Source: Candidatus Gottesmanbacteria bacterium (GTDB lineage Bacteria; Patescibacteriota; Microgenomatia; UBA10105; UBA927). From it: a stretch of 36,407 bases of DNA. Positions 1-10,033 of the stretch are shown one piece after another. A model generated the notes under the pieces. The model was not told the DNA's origin and did not search any database. It saw only the letters and a program-made list of their open reading frames with translations. The position numbers and the translations under genes were made by a program. Position 1 is the first letter of the stretch. Each line of letters begins with the position of its first letter. The stretch covers positions 1-36,407 of the forward strand of contig CAIJMI010000001.1 of NCBI GenBank assembly GCA_903821745.1. The letters are read 5' to 3'.

Positions 1-1
1 C

Positions 2-3000
2 GGTGCTTCCGGCGTCACGGGTATAACGGGACCAACAGGAGCTACCGGAGCCACGGGTGTGACCGGAGTCACCGGACCCACCGGCGCAACTGGAGCTACA
101 GGACCAGCTGGAGCAACAGGTAGTCTTGGTCCTGATGGATTACCGTTATTTACGCAAACAAATAATCTGATTTACCCTTATCCTGTTGTCAACAGAAGCA
201 TCGCACTGGGAAGTACAACATTTTCTCCAGCGGATAATCCAAGTACAACCGCAACGGCAAGCGCACTCATTCATCTCAATGGTGATACAGGAAAAATATC
301 TGCCGGTGATTTAGCGCTTGGATACAATACGACAGCCCCAACTATCACAACGGTTGGCGCAGGCGAAGATTTAACCATCAGTCCCGTTGGAGATCTCTAT
401 ATCACTTCTTCAGTTGGAATTGGAACTAGCGCTCCAAATAATCCATTAGATATTTTCAATACCACGACACAACTCCGACTTTCCTACTCTGCATCAGAAT
501 ATGGAACCATGGGTGTAGACTCAGCTGGTCTTCTTGCAATCACTACACCAAATGGAGCTGGCAATGCGCTCTCTTTCGTTTCTGGCGTCAATACTGGAGC
601 AACAACTGCGGAAGCGATAACGCTCAAAACCAATCAATCCGTCGGTGTTGCAGATGAGATACTGCAAATTAAAAACAACACAACGGATTTAATGACCATA
701 CTCGGTAATGGTGCTGTTGGAATCGGAAATTCCAGTCCAAATAATGCACTTGAAGTGTTAAATGCAACCGCTCCACAAGTCCGTGTTGCCTATTCAACAG
801 CAGAGTACGGCACACTCGGCGTGGATATCAATGGATTATTATCGCTCACCACACCAAATGGTGCTGGTAATGCGCTCTCTTTCGTTTCTGGCGTCAATAC
901 TGGAGCAACAACTGCGGAAGCGATAACGCTCAAAACCAATCAATCCGTCGGTGTTGCAGATGAAGTAGTCCAAATAGCAAACAATACAACCAATCTCATG
1001 ACCATACTTGGAAATGGAAATGTTGGAATTGGATACACCGGCGCATCCATATCAGAAGCGTTAACGGTAAACGGTAATGCATCAGCAAAAATTTATAAAG
1101 ATAATGACAACGCCTTATATTATTTTGATCCAGGTGATTCTAGTCTTTCACTTGTTGCCGCAGGAGATATCACAACAGCCGCACAAATCGGTATCGGTAC
1201 AACTGCACCAACAAATGCAATTGATATTATTGGCACGAGCACAATCAAAAGTTCTGCAGGATTGACGATCGATTCCGGAACAGGTGATCTAACATTAAAA
1301 CCCAACGCAGAAGTAAATGTGGGCGGAACGGGAGCAGGAAAAATCAACGTTGGAACTGTTGATCCTCCGTACACGATTGGCGGACAACGCTACGCAACCT
1401 ATATGCCATCTATGGTTGGTGTCAAAGAGGAGGTCACTGGTGTTGCCAACACAACAGAGAATGTTCCGGGTGTTGGCTATCGCTCCGTTATTGATTTTGG
1501 TAGACTAACCCCAGGAACAGATGTATGGCTATTCAGTAAAACAACGGATTTGCGTACCAACATCAACAATCTTGTTGTTATTTTAAATCCTTCAGGTAAC
1601 ACGCGTGCGTGGTATGACCTGGATACCACAAATTATCGCTTGGCAATCTATACATCCATTCCATCCCGTGTCTCCTACCGCTTTACAGCACCGCGCTTTG
1701 ATGCAGCAAATTGGAAAAATACGAGAACAACCCCAATCGAAGGCTTCAACATCAACGGACTAGCTACCATTAATCCATCTGATATTCCCCTTGCAACACC
1801 AAGTGCAAATATAATTACTAATCTTGCAATCACAACAACTGCAACACCAGAAATAGGGCTCCTGTTTGACCTGAAAGATGCACTCGGCTCATTCATTTAT
1901 GATGTCGGTCAATTCTCCCAGGCAGCAATTGCAAACTTGAAAACCGGATGGCTACAGGTTGATACAATTACGCCGCTGTCAAACAATATCACAGTAAAAT
2001 TACTTGGCAACCAGAAGCTCAATATCACTGATACTGCAGGAACGCCACAAACATCTTTCGATGTCTTAGGAAATGCGACATTAAGTGGGCAATTAGAAAC
2101 AAACAGTCTCGTTGTAGATCAAAATGCAACAATTAGAGGCACGTTGGAGACGACAACGCTATACGCAGATCGCATTATCACACCGGAAGGAGAACTTTTC
2201 GCAACACAATCAGCTATGTATATCACCAATATAACAAATCTAATTGCCACCACGTCTGCTGACCTAACACCAACACTTGATGCTTCAACCTCAGCGCTCC
2301 TTGCTTCTCTTTCAAAGAGCATTGCGCCATTTGAAACACCAAACATCGACCTTTCAGGAAAAACCATCACAGCTGATGCGATGACTCTCCATGCATCACT
2401 TTCAGTTCTTGGCGGTGTAACCCTTGGCGATACAGCCGTTGCGGGGTCGCTCATGATTGATGCCGCAATTCAAATTAATGATATAGGCATCAACAGCATG
2501 ACTGACACGTTATATCTTAACAAATTACAACTTGCCAACGTTGATATCCTGGCAGGAACGTTAGTTGTAACAACGGAAGGCAACGTCATTGTTTCTGGCA
2601 ATCTCACTGTCAGTGGCATTCTTGGTGTTTCCACAATCAGACCTACAACCGATACCATTACCTTGTCACTTGAAAAAACCGCATCACCAAGTGCCTTTGG
2701 AAAACTTATCGTCAAAGGAACTGGTGAAAAGACAGTCACAATTGACGAACAAGGCAATCTGACGGCTTCCGGTTCTGCAACAGTTACGAAACTGAACATT
2801 ACCGGAATGGATGATGCGAGTGCAAGCACTTCAGCAACCTCAAGTGCTACCATCGGAGCAGCACTATTACCGTCTGGTATGACCACGATTGCAGTAAAAT
2901 CAAGTTCAATCACTGAACAATCACTCATCTACGTGACACCACTCTCCTCAACAAACAACCAAGTACTCTATATAACCGACAAAATTCCAGGAGTTGGATT

Positions 3001-3064
3001 TACCGTCAATGTTGATGCTGCAGTTGCAAAAGATGTACAGTTTAATTGGTGGATCGTGAATTAA
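2..3064 (+). CDS. Collagen-like/VGIGT-repeat surface or tail-fibre-like protein, 5'-truncated by the window edge
   Basis: The ORF-track start at 59 is a GTG inside a Gly-X-Thr collagen-like run. The same frame is open back to position 2 ([19 protein letters not shown]...). It has repeated VGIGT/SSPNNxLxV modules and a C-terminus ending in ...VQFNWWIVN followed by TAA. Confidence 0.85.
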   Translation, partial: GASGVTGITGPTGATGATGVTGVTGPTGATGATGPAGATGSLGPDGLPLFTQTNNLIYPYPVVNRSIALGSTTFSPADNPSTTATASALIHLNGDTGKISAGDLALGYNTTAPTITTVGAGEDLTISPVGDLYITSSVGIGTSAPNNPLDIFNTTTQLRLSYSASEYGTMGVDSAGLLAITTPNGAGNALSFVSGVNTGATTAEAITLKTNQSVGVADEILQIKNNTTDLMTILGNGAVGIGNSSPNNALEVLNATAPQVRVAYSTAEYGTLGVDINGLLSLTTPNGAGNALSFVSGVNTGATTAEAITLKTNQSVGVADEVVQIANNTTNLMTILGNGNVGIGYTGASISEALTVNGNASAKIYKDNDNALYYFDPGDSSLSLVAAGDITTAAQIGIGTTAPTNAIDIIGTSTIKSSAGLTIDSGTGDLTLKPNAEVNVGGTGAGKINVGTVDPPYTIGGQRYATYMPSMVGVKEEVTGVANTTENVPGVGYRSVIDFGRLTPGTDVWLFSKTTDLRTNINNLVVILNPSGNTRAWYDLDTTNYRLAIYTSIPSRVSYRFTAPRFDAANWKNTRTTPIEGFNINGLATINPSDIPLATPSANIITNLAITTTATPEIGLLFDLKDALGSFIYDVGQFSQAAIANLKTGWLQVDTITPLSNNITVKLLGNQKLNITDTAGTPQTSFDVLGNATLSGQLETNSLVVDQNATIRGTLETTTLYADRIITPEGELFATQSAMYITNITNLIATTSADLTPTLDASTSALLASLSKSIAPFETPNIDLSGKTITADAMTLHASLSVLGGVTLGDTAVAGSLMIDAAIQINDIGINSMTDTLYLNKLQLANVDILAGTLVVTTEGNVIVSGNLTVSGILGVSTIRPTTDTITLSLEKTASPSAFGKLIVKGTGEKTVTIDEQGNLTASGSATVTKLNITGMDDASASTSATSSATIGAALLPSGMTTIAVKSSSITEQSLIYVTPLSSTNNQVLYITDKIPGVGFTVNVDAAVAKDVQFNWWIVN
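563..657 (+). repeat. Copy 1 of a 95-bp perfect direct repeat inside the surface-protein gene
   Basis: Identical to 869-963; offset 306 bp (102 codons); encodes [31 protein letters not shown]. Confidence 0.9.
869..963 (+). repeat. Copy 2 of the 95-bp perfect direct repeat
   Basis: Identical to 563-657; the flanking parts of the 102-aa module are clearly diverged. Confidence 0.9.
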
Positions 3065-3069
3065 TACCC

Positions 3070-3552
3070 ATGGACCAGCACATACAGTTCAGAAATAAAA
3101 TAGCAGCTGATGATACCTAGATTGCCGGTATCGCCTAGAAACTCTGGGGCTCAATAGAAATTATCAGCAAAAACCATCTCTATAATCTGCTGCAGATTCC
3201 CAGTATCGTAGCGGCGAAAGACAACCAACCCATTGGATTTGTCATGTATGTCTTCGAGAAACGTGCCTGTGAAATTGTTGCACTCTACAGTGCACTGGAA
3301 AAACACGGTGTTGGAACGGCACTTATCAAGAAAGTGAAACAGGCAGCAAAACAAAACGGATGTACACGAATATGGCTGATGACCACAAATGACAATATGG
3401 ATGCCTTACGGTTTTACCAAAAACGCGGGTTCGTCATCAGGAACGTACGCATCAACGCAATCGCAGCACAACGGCAAATCAAGCCAATTCCACTTCTGGG
3501 AAACAACGGAATTCCGATACGGGACGAAATAGAACTCACCCTTCTTCTTTAA
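3070..3552 (+). pseudogene. GNAT-family N-acetyltransferase with two in-frame TAG codons near the N-terminus
   Basis: Frame from ATG 3070: MDQHIQFRNKIAADDT*IAGIA*KLWGSIEIISKNHLYNLLQIPSIVAAKDNQPIGFVMYVFEKRACEIVALYSALEKHGVGTALI...LRFYQKRGF...GIPIRDEIELTLLL. The GNAT-typical segments lie on both sides of the ORF-track start at 3244. TAGs at 3118-3120 and 3136-3138. Confidence 0.75.
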
Positions 3553-4064
3553 TCCGCGCACACACAATAACTGGATCCCGTACATTGGTTATTCGGACAT
3601 TGATCCGCACACTTTGCCTGACTGACCGCAATATCCGGATCTGCAGCGTTTTCCAGTGTTGTTTTTAAACAAAAACTATCCGTATCCGTAGAGGGCGGAT
3701 AAAATGTCGTTGTTCCAAAATCAGCCGGGAATTTCTTCATATATACTGTTGAACATTCTGATCCCACGGCTCCAACAGCAAAAGCAGTTGTTGCATTACA
3801 GGGACAACACGTTATATTGTCTGTTCCGCACCCTTTAAGGGTGTACATGGCGCAGCCGCCACCGATACCCGAGCTTGCCGGATATTGTTGAAAATCATTG
3901 TAATATAAACGTAATGCATTTTTTACCTCATGCATTTCCTGTTTTCTTGCCGCATCCCGGGCGCGCTCACGAGCACCCAACAAATTTGGAATAGCAACGG
4001 CCATCAACACCGCTGTGATGGCAATAACGACAATAAGTTCAATGAGGGTAAATCCTTTTTTCAT
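3549..4064 (-). CDS. Type IV pilin-like/pseudopilin, Cys-rich
   Basis: MKKGFTLIELIVVIAITAVLMAVAIPNLL prepilin N-terminus; 12 cysteines in the mature part, ending CADQCPNNQCTGSSYCVCAD; SD-like GGAAGGA upstream. Confidence 0.9.
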   Translation of the reverse strand: MKKGFTLIELIVVIAITAVLMAVAIPNLLGARERARDAARKQEMHEVKNALRLYYNDFQQYPASSGIGGGCAMYTLKGCGTDNITCCPCNATTAFAVGAVGSECSTVYMKKFPADFGTTTFYPPSTDTDSFCLKTTLENAADPDIAVSQAKCADQCPNNQCTGSSYCVCAD

Positions 4065-4106
4065 ATATATCCTTCCATATAGTAATAGTATCTATGAGAT
4101 CAGTAA

Positions 4107-4634
4107 TTACGGTTTTGGTGTCGGTTCAACAACACTGGGACTACTCAAGACATAATTACAATAAATTGTACTCCCAACACCACAATTTTGATTGTATTCT
4201 TTTGAACCAGTTGTTGGGATAGATGTATCATTGCTGTTTTCAAGCCGCGCATACAATCGATATCCTTTTCCAACACTTTCATAATAATATCCTGTCACAT
4301 CACTTTTTGGATCTTTCGGAAGTTTAATCATGTATGTCGCTTTTGTAGTGTTTGAAAAAATGCTTCCCCAGGAACATGCAATTTTGGGGGTATCACCACA
4401 CCCGATGATTTTTCCACTATCTACTCCCGTTGTCCCACCTACAGGATACCCCCCATTATCATTTTCATACATCTCGAGCGCCCGCGTTACCTGATCAAGA
4501 TCTGCTTTTCTTCGCGAATCCCGAGATTTTTGCTGTGACGACTGAAATGCAAATGTGCCAATGCTCACCAAAATACCAAGAATGACAATAACCACCATGA
4601 GTTCAATAAGGGTAAAACCTTTTTTTTCATCCAT
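4107..4634 (-). CDS. Type IV pilin-like/pseudopilin
   Basis: MDEKKGFTLIELMVVIVILGILVSIGTF prepilin N-terminus; AAGGAGG SD overlapping the stop of the upstream pilin gene. Confidence 0.9.
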   Translation of the reverse strand: MDEKKGFTLIELMVVIVILGILVSIGTFAFQSSQQKSRDSRRKADLDQVTRALEMYENDNGGYPVGGTTGVDSGKIIGCGDTPKIACSWGSIFSNTTKATYMIKLPKDPKSDVTGYYYESVGKGYRLYARLENSNDTSIPTTGSKEYNQNCGVGSTIYCNYVLSSPSVVEPTPKP

Positions 4635-4643
4635 ACATCCTCC

Positions 4644-5453
4644 TTACGGTTGCACACACTGTAATGTCGATGTGGCAGGACATTTATATTTAGTATAGTT
4701 CGATTTACATCGTGCGTTACACAGAGCTCCGTCAGCAAAGCTGGAATCCGGACAAAGTTCACGAAGGACAGTGCTGCATGACCGGCCATCCGGCGCAATC
4801 AGCCCTGCTTTGGTATTACAGGCATGTTCCGGATTCGGATCACCCAAACAAAAATTGTCTCCTTGGCCAGAACTGATCGTTGGTGTTGGCGTTGGAGCAA
4901 AAAAATCAAAAACGGGATTAGCGATCGTTCCACCAACAGAAATACCATAGTTATATTTTGACAAGCAGTATTCACAGTCACTTGGCCCATACCCACACCC
5001 TTGATTTGGATCTGGACTACATCCGGAACCCGGAATATCAATGTCCGTCAAATTCCCAAGTGCAGCAAATAATTTATATCCGGTCCGTGTGGAAGTCGCA
5101 TCAATTGCTCCATCCTTATTTGTTGTTATATACAAATACGGTTCATTGGTAATCGGATCACAGGGAACGGGATGTCCCTGAAGATATGAGGCTAAAAATT
5201 GACTGCCGGTACACATCGTCTCGTGATACGCTTTCCAATCTCCCATAGACGGATACGCTCCTTTGTCATTGTAGTAATCTTCAAGAACAACTTTGAGCTC
5301 GGCAAGGTCGGTCTTCCGTTTGGAATCATACCCACGAATCGTTTGTTTTTGAAATGCCAGCAGTCCAAAAACGGCAAGGATTGCAATAAGGACGATAACA
5401 ATCATGAGCTCTGCAAGCGTAAAACCATGAAGGGAACGTTTTTGAAAAACCAT
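4644..5453 (-). CDS. Type IV pilin-like protein with a PT linker and an 8-Cys C-terminal domain
   Basis: GFTLAELMIVIVLIAILAVFGLLAF N-terminus; FFAPTPTPTISSGQ linker; C-terminal CLGDPNPEHACNTKAG...CSTVLRELCPDSS...CNARCKSNYTKYKCPATSTLQCVQP. Confidence 0.88.
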   Translation of the reverse strand: MVFQKRSLHGFTLAELMIVIVLIAILAVFGLLAFQKQTIRGYDSKRKTDLAELKVVLEDYYNDKGAYPSMGDWKAYHETMCTGSQFLASYLQGHPVPCDPITNEPYLYITTNKDGAIDATSTRTGYKLFAALGNLTDIDIPGSGCSPDPNQGCGYGPSDCEYCLSKYNYGISVGGTIANPVFDFFAPTPTPTISSGQGDNFCLGDPNPEHACNTKAGLIAPDGRSCSTVLRELCPDSSFADGALCNARCKSNYTKYKCPATSTLQCVQP

Positions 5454-5510
5454 AATATCGCTTACCTTTTAGTATGGCAAATCATATCCCAAAATGCAAA
5501 GAAAATAGTG

Positions 5511-5516
5511 TATGAT
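5511..5516 (+). promoter_or_regulatory. Candidate -10 box (TATGAT) 8 nt before the ATG at 5525
   Basis: TATGATAAATATATATG; no convincing -35 box. Confidence 0.4.
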
Positions 5517-5524
5517 AAATATAT

Positions 5525-7363
5525 ATGATGACGAGTGTTCTATCATATCTTTTTCCGTTACTGTTACTCTTCTTTTTTCCGCTCACGCAGGACATGTATG
5601 ATACAGGACGATGGATCGCGCTCTCTCTCAGCACGCTCCTTCTTTTGTGCTGGTATGTCATCACGATCATCCGAACCAAAAAACTAGCACTGAATATTCC
5701 ACCGGTTGCAACAGGATTTTTTGCAATCACGATTGCAGCAATTGTCAGTCTCTTGGTTGCCTCAACCAACAAAATAGAAGGGCTCACTCACCCCTTGGGA
5801 CTGATTACCTATGGGTGTCTCTTTCTCGTTGCACTGATGCTGCCCCATTTACTGTCGAAAGAACAAAAACGACAGATGCTATGGACCTTGCTTGTGGTGA
5901 TCGGATTGTTGGGCCTCATCGTGATCTATCAGCAGTTTCAAATTGCCAGCATTATGTTTCCCGATGCATCATATTTAACAAGCAATCTCTGGAACCCAAC
6001 AGGGACACCCATTTCTGCAGGACTGTTGTTTCTTGTTGGCATTCCACTTGCAATCTTTCTAACCCGTGATGGATTTTCCCATCATAAAGAGAGAAACGCA
6101 GCATTTGCGCTCGTTGCGGCAATCCTCATGGTCATCGGCTTGGGAATTACCCTCTGGCGATTTTTCCCAATGATCAAAACCGTGATCATGCCATGGTCAA
6201 TTGGCTGGACGGTACTACTGGAAAGCTACAAAAATGCAAAAGCGGCATTGGTGGGCGTCGGAACCGAAAATTTTCTTCCTGCCTATGCACTCGGAAAACC
6301 GGCAGCACTCAATCAAACAGCACTTTGGAATACCGGATTTTCTACCAGTGCAACATTTGCCCTCCATATCGCAACAACCGTCGGACTATTGGGACTAGTC
6401 GCACTACTCACCTTCCTTGTATGTTGGTTCAAGGCAATGCCAAAACAGATTGAACTACGGATCATGTGGATCCTTGCTGCCATTGCCCTTGTGTTTTTCC
6501 CGCCGTCCCTGCCATTTCTTTTGATACTTGTGCTTTTAGGAAGTGCGCTTGCTGAAGAAAAAGAACAATATGCTACACCAAAACCTATTACCCTGATGGT
6601 CATCGCCATCATAACGCTCATCTTCACTGCGTGTTCTTTGTATCTTCTCTACCGCTTTACCAATGCAGAATACCTCTACGCAAAAGCCCGGGTGGCATTA
6701 GAAACGGAAAACAATCTCACCAAATCCTACAACTATCACATTCTTGCCATTAAACAGAATCAATACATCACCAGATATCATCTTTCCCTGTCACAGCTTG
6801 CCCTGGTTATGGGAGGAAGTGTTCTCAAAAATGCGCCAAAAAATGATCAAACGGGCATAGTCACCCTCCTTGATGATGACAAAACACTAGTAACATCCCT
6901 GTTTAGCCTCGCAGTCAGCGAAGCAAAACTGGCAACATCCCTTGCGCCAACGAGTTATGTTGCATGGACAAATCTTGCGACCATCTACCAAGCGCTTGTT
7001 GGTGTTGCAAACGATGCACAGACTTGGACAACAGCGGCATATCAAAAAGCAGTCACCTTAAATCCCACAAGTCCGAATCTTCGGGTAGATTTCGGTGGGA
7101 TGTACGTCAACGCCAAAGACTATGACAACGCCATTGCCCAATTTTTCACGGCCGTAACGTTAAAACCAAATTATGCCAATGCGTATTACAATCTTGCAAA
7201 CGCCTACAAATTAAAGGGGGATCTTGCACGGGCAATTGATGCCTTAACCAATACGATCAATCTGCTTCCACAAGATGGAACCGACTATACAAAAGCAACA
7301 GAAGAGCTGAAGTCGCTCAAAACCCAAGGGCTGCCATTACCGACTCCAACGCTCACGAAATGA
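5525..7363 (+). CDS. Polytopic membrane protein, O-antigen ligase/Wzy-like, with C-terminal TPR repeats
   Basis: Many TM segments in the first ~380 aa, then TPR-like repeats (AYYNLANAYKLKGDLARAIDALTNTINLLPQ). Confidence 0.75.
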   Translation: MMTSVLSYLFPLLLLFFFPLTQDMYDTGRWIALSLSTLLLLCWYVITIIRTKKLALNIPPVATGFFAITIAAIVSLLVASTNKIEGLTHPLGLITYGCLFLVALMLPHLLSKEQKRQMLWTLLVVIGLLGLIVIYQQFQIASIMFPDASYLTSNLWNPTGTPISAGLLFLVGIPLAIFLTRDGFSHHKERNAAFALVAAILMVIGLGITLWRFFPMIKTVIMPWSIGWTVLLESYKNAKAALVGVGTENFLPAYALGKPAALNQTALWNTGFSTSATFALHIATTVGLLGLVALLTFLVCWFKAMPKQIELRIMWILAAIALVFFPPSLPFLLILVLLGSALAEEKEQYATPKPITLMVIAIITLIFTACSLYLLYRFTNAEYLYAKARVALETENNLTKSYNYHILAIKQNQYITRYHLSLSQLALVMGGSVLKNAPKNDQTGIVTLLDDDKTLVTSLFSLAVSEAKLATSLAPTSYVAWTNLATIYQALVGVANDAQTWTTAAYQKAVTLNPTSPNLRVDFGGMYVNAKDYDNAIAQFFTAVTLKPNYANAYYNLANAYKLKGDLARAIDALTNTINLLPQDGTDYTKATEELKSLKTQGLPLPTPTLTK

Positions 7364-8883
7364 GTCGACAACATCATTTCGAACAAGCAGTGATCCGTCT
7401 CCAACAGGGGTAAAATGTTCGTTCATATAGTGCTGATCTTCCTCCCGGAATGTTGTGATACGCTTTGCGGACCCTTGATAAATATATTTGGTATCGGTTG
7501 CGATAAGTGAAGATGCGATTGTTGGCAAAGGCCGGCTCAAGAAAAAAAGAATTTGTCCCGGCGCATTGCTTAAGACATAGGGCTGCGGATAATACATGGA
7601 CACACCCACCATATCAAAAACATATTCTGTTGTTGGAATCGTCCGCAACATGGTTTGTAGCATTTGGATCTCATCCTGATTTCCCCCGTTATACCACAGG
7701 TATTTCACATCCGTTGTATCGTGGTACCCCCTGATACACAAAAAGAGAAACACGCCGATACCCACAGCAAAAAGCATGCGGGTGAACACGGCTTTTTTTG
7801 CTTGAAGCCACACAAAATCAATCGCGTCTGCAACATAAAACACCACAAATACGGCAAGTGGAATCAGATATTGTGCATGTTTGGCAGGCATCATAAAAAT
7901 AAATGTGAGAGTCTGAACGATACACAGGGTTGTTATAAGAAGATCAGGAAGTGTTTCTTTTTTGCTGATATGGAAAAGCGACCACACAAACCGTATGGCA
8001 CAGACAGCAAGTCCTGCAATCCAGAGGATTCGATTGAGGATAAATCCCCAATTCCATCCGGAAATCCCATAATAGATATCATTAAAATAAAAATAGTTCA
8101 ACGGTGGGATAGCAAACATTTTAGAAACATTGGAAACTTCCATGGGAACCTTGATCAAAGAATATAGAAGCATACTCATATTTCCCGTTCCAATTCCCCA
8201 CCCTAAGAGCAACAATCCAGCAACGAGGCCGCCGTACAAAAACGGTAAAAAGAGCCGGATTGGCCGCCTATTCCAGAGAAGAAAAACCAGCAAAAAACCG
8301 GCGCAGATGACAACATGAAACAGGGTTTTTTGGAGGACCAGCAGGGACATGCCAAAACTCAGTCCTGAAAAAAAAGGAGCGTACCCGCGGGCTTAAACGG
8401 TTTTTTCTTCATCCAAAAAACTTCAAGGAGAGTTCCCAGCATTACCAATAAAAACGCGAGCGTATCCGGTCGGATTTCCAAGAATTTATCAGCCGGCATC
8501 GGCAAAAACACCAGAAGAAACAATACAAATATTGCCGTCCATCGTTTCCGCATGACAAAAAACAACAAACTGATGACAACCGCAAGGAGAAAAAAAAGAA
8601 CGAGGACGAGTACGCGTGCACCAAAAATGGGAAACAGCGGTGATGTTGAAAGCCAAAAAAGCGGTGCTAGAAGAAAAATAAACCCCGGACCTGCCTGCAT
8701 AATAAAATCGCGGTATGGCAAAGCACCGCCAACCATATGACTTGCCCAATTGAGGTATGCCCACTCATCCATATCGAAATACCGAAACATGCCCATCCGG
8801 TATTTTTCAACAAATAAATACAAAGAAAGTCCAAGCACAACCGCAAACAAGAGATATGGAATAACGCGGGACAAACGACGCAT
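7337..8883 (-). CDS. GT39/PMT-like (GT-C) membrane glycosyltransferase, split into two frames at a T8 tract (ORFs 8359-8958 and 7337-8350)
   Basis: Part 1: YFDMDEWAYLNWASHMVGGALPYRDF...KFLEIRPDTLAFLL. Part 2: MSLLVLQKTLFHVV.... Adding one T to the T8 run gives TLLFFSGLSFGMSLLVL, matching VLLSGLSFGISLLFL in the intact paralogue at 14885-16546. Preferred start is ATG at 8883 (MRRLSRVIPYLL). Confidence 0.8.
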
Positions 8884-8904
8884 ACGTAATATAAGTGTAC
8901 CTAT

Positions 8905-8932
8905 TTGACAATGTGCATACAACAGGTACAAT
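8905..8932 (+). promoter_or_regulatory. Sigma70-like promoter TTGACA-N16-TACAAT upstream of the DegT aminotransferase
   Basis: -35 TTGACA at 8905-8910; -10 TACAAT at 8927-8932; ATG at 8942. Confidence 0.65.
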
Positions 8933-8941
8933 GATGGGCAA

Positions 8942-10033
8942 ATGAAGCGCAGTGACAAACCAACGATCCAAGTAACCCAATCGTTTCTTCCAAAATTTTC
9001 CGTGTACCAAAAATACCTTCAAAAAATCTGGAACAACCATTACCTCACCAATAACGGTCCCTTAGTGTTGGAACTGGAGAAAAAACTCGCGCATTTTTTT
9101 CATGTGCCGTATTGTATCTTTGTATCAAACGGCACCATTGCCATCCAACTTGCAATCCGTGCACTTGACCTGAAGGGTGAAATCATCACGACCCCGTTTA
9201 CGTATGTGGCCACCGCAAATGCCATCATTTGGGAACACTGCACGCCGGTATTTGTGGATATCGAGCCCAACACCTGCACAATAGACGTAACAAAAATCGA
9301 ACACGCGATCACGAAAAAAACCTGTGCCATTTTGGCAGTGCATGTCTATGGTTTTCCTTGCGACGTTGCCGCTATCCAAAAAATTGCAAAAAAACATAAC
9401 CTGAAAGTTATCTATGATGCAGCGCATGCATTTGGCGCAATGTACAAAAAGAAATCCTTGGTTTCCTACGGTGATATTGCAACGGTAAGTTTCCATGCAA
9501 CAAAACTATTCCATACAGGAGAGGGCGGCGCAATCATCACGAAGAACGCAAAACTGGCGGAAAAAATAAAACTGTACCGTACATTCGGTCATGTCTATGA
9601 CGAATACAAAACATATGGTATCAACGCGAAAAATTCAGAATTCCATGCTGCTATGGGGTTATCGATCTTGCCGTCCATGCCAACCATTTTAAAACGCTTG
9701 AAAAAAATAAGCAGCTGGTACGATAAAGAACTCAAAAACACAGGACTCACGATTCCCCATGCTGACAAAAACACTACACCTAATCATGCGTATTATCCGG
9801 TCATCTTCAAAACAGAACAGCAACTCAAAAAAACACGTGCTGTTCTGCAAAAAAACAAGATATTTCCCCGCCGGTATTTTTATCCCTCCCTCAATACCCT
9901 ACAATTTTTGCATCCAAATTCCTGTCCGGAGTCTGAATCGATCGCTCTCCGTGTCCTGTGTCTTCCTTTCTATCAAGCCTTGCAAAAAGAAACGGTTCGC
10001 CGTATAACAGCCTATATCCGTTCCGCACTATGA
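8942..10033 (+). CDS. DegT/DnrJ/EryC1/StrS family PLP-dependent sugar aminotransferase
   Basis: NNGPLVLELEKKLAHFF, VSNGTIAIQLAIRAL, TTPFTYVATANAI, VIYDAAHAFG, SFHATKLFHTGEGGAI. Confidence 0.93.
   Translation: MKRSDKPTIQVTQSFLPKFSVYQKYLQKIWNNHYLTNNGPLVLELEKKLAHFFHVPYCIFVSNGTIAIQLAIRALDLKGEIITTPFTYVATANAIIWEHCTPVFVDIEPNTCTIDVTKIEHAITKKTCAILAVHVYGFPCDVAAIQKIAKKHNLKVIYDAAHAFGAMYKKKSLVSYGDIATVSFHATKLFHTGEGGAIITKNAKLAEKIKLYRTFGHVYDEYKTYGINAKNSEFHAAMGLSILPSMPTILKRLKKISSWYDKELKNTGLTIPHADKNTTPNHAYYPVIFKTEQQLKKTRAVLQKNKIFPRRYFYPSLNTLQFLHPNSCPESESIALRVLCLPFYQALQKETVRRITAYIRSAL

Noticed and set aside
1120-2928. Antisense ORFs inside the surface-protein gene (e.g. 2470-2928, 2119-2454, 1120-1374)
   Set aside because: They are shadows of a long repetitive sense ORF and show no recognisable domains or initiation signals.
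3118-3138. Genome-wide TAG recoding to explain the two ambers in the GNAT gene
   Set aside because: TAG appears to terminate the giant ORF (28405-28407) and the O-antigen ligase ORF (28146-28148, followed by TAA). No other gene in the window shows internal TAG interruptions.
9125-9496. Minus-strand ORF of 123 aa inside the DegT gene
   Set aside because: The sense strand has full PLP-aminotransferase motifs; the antisense product is Cys/His-rich without a family signature.
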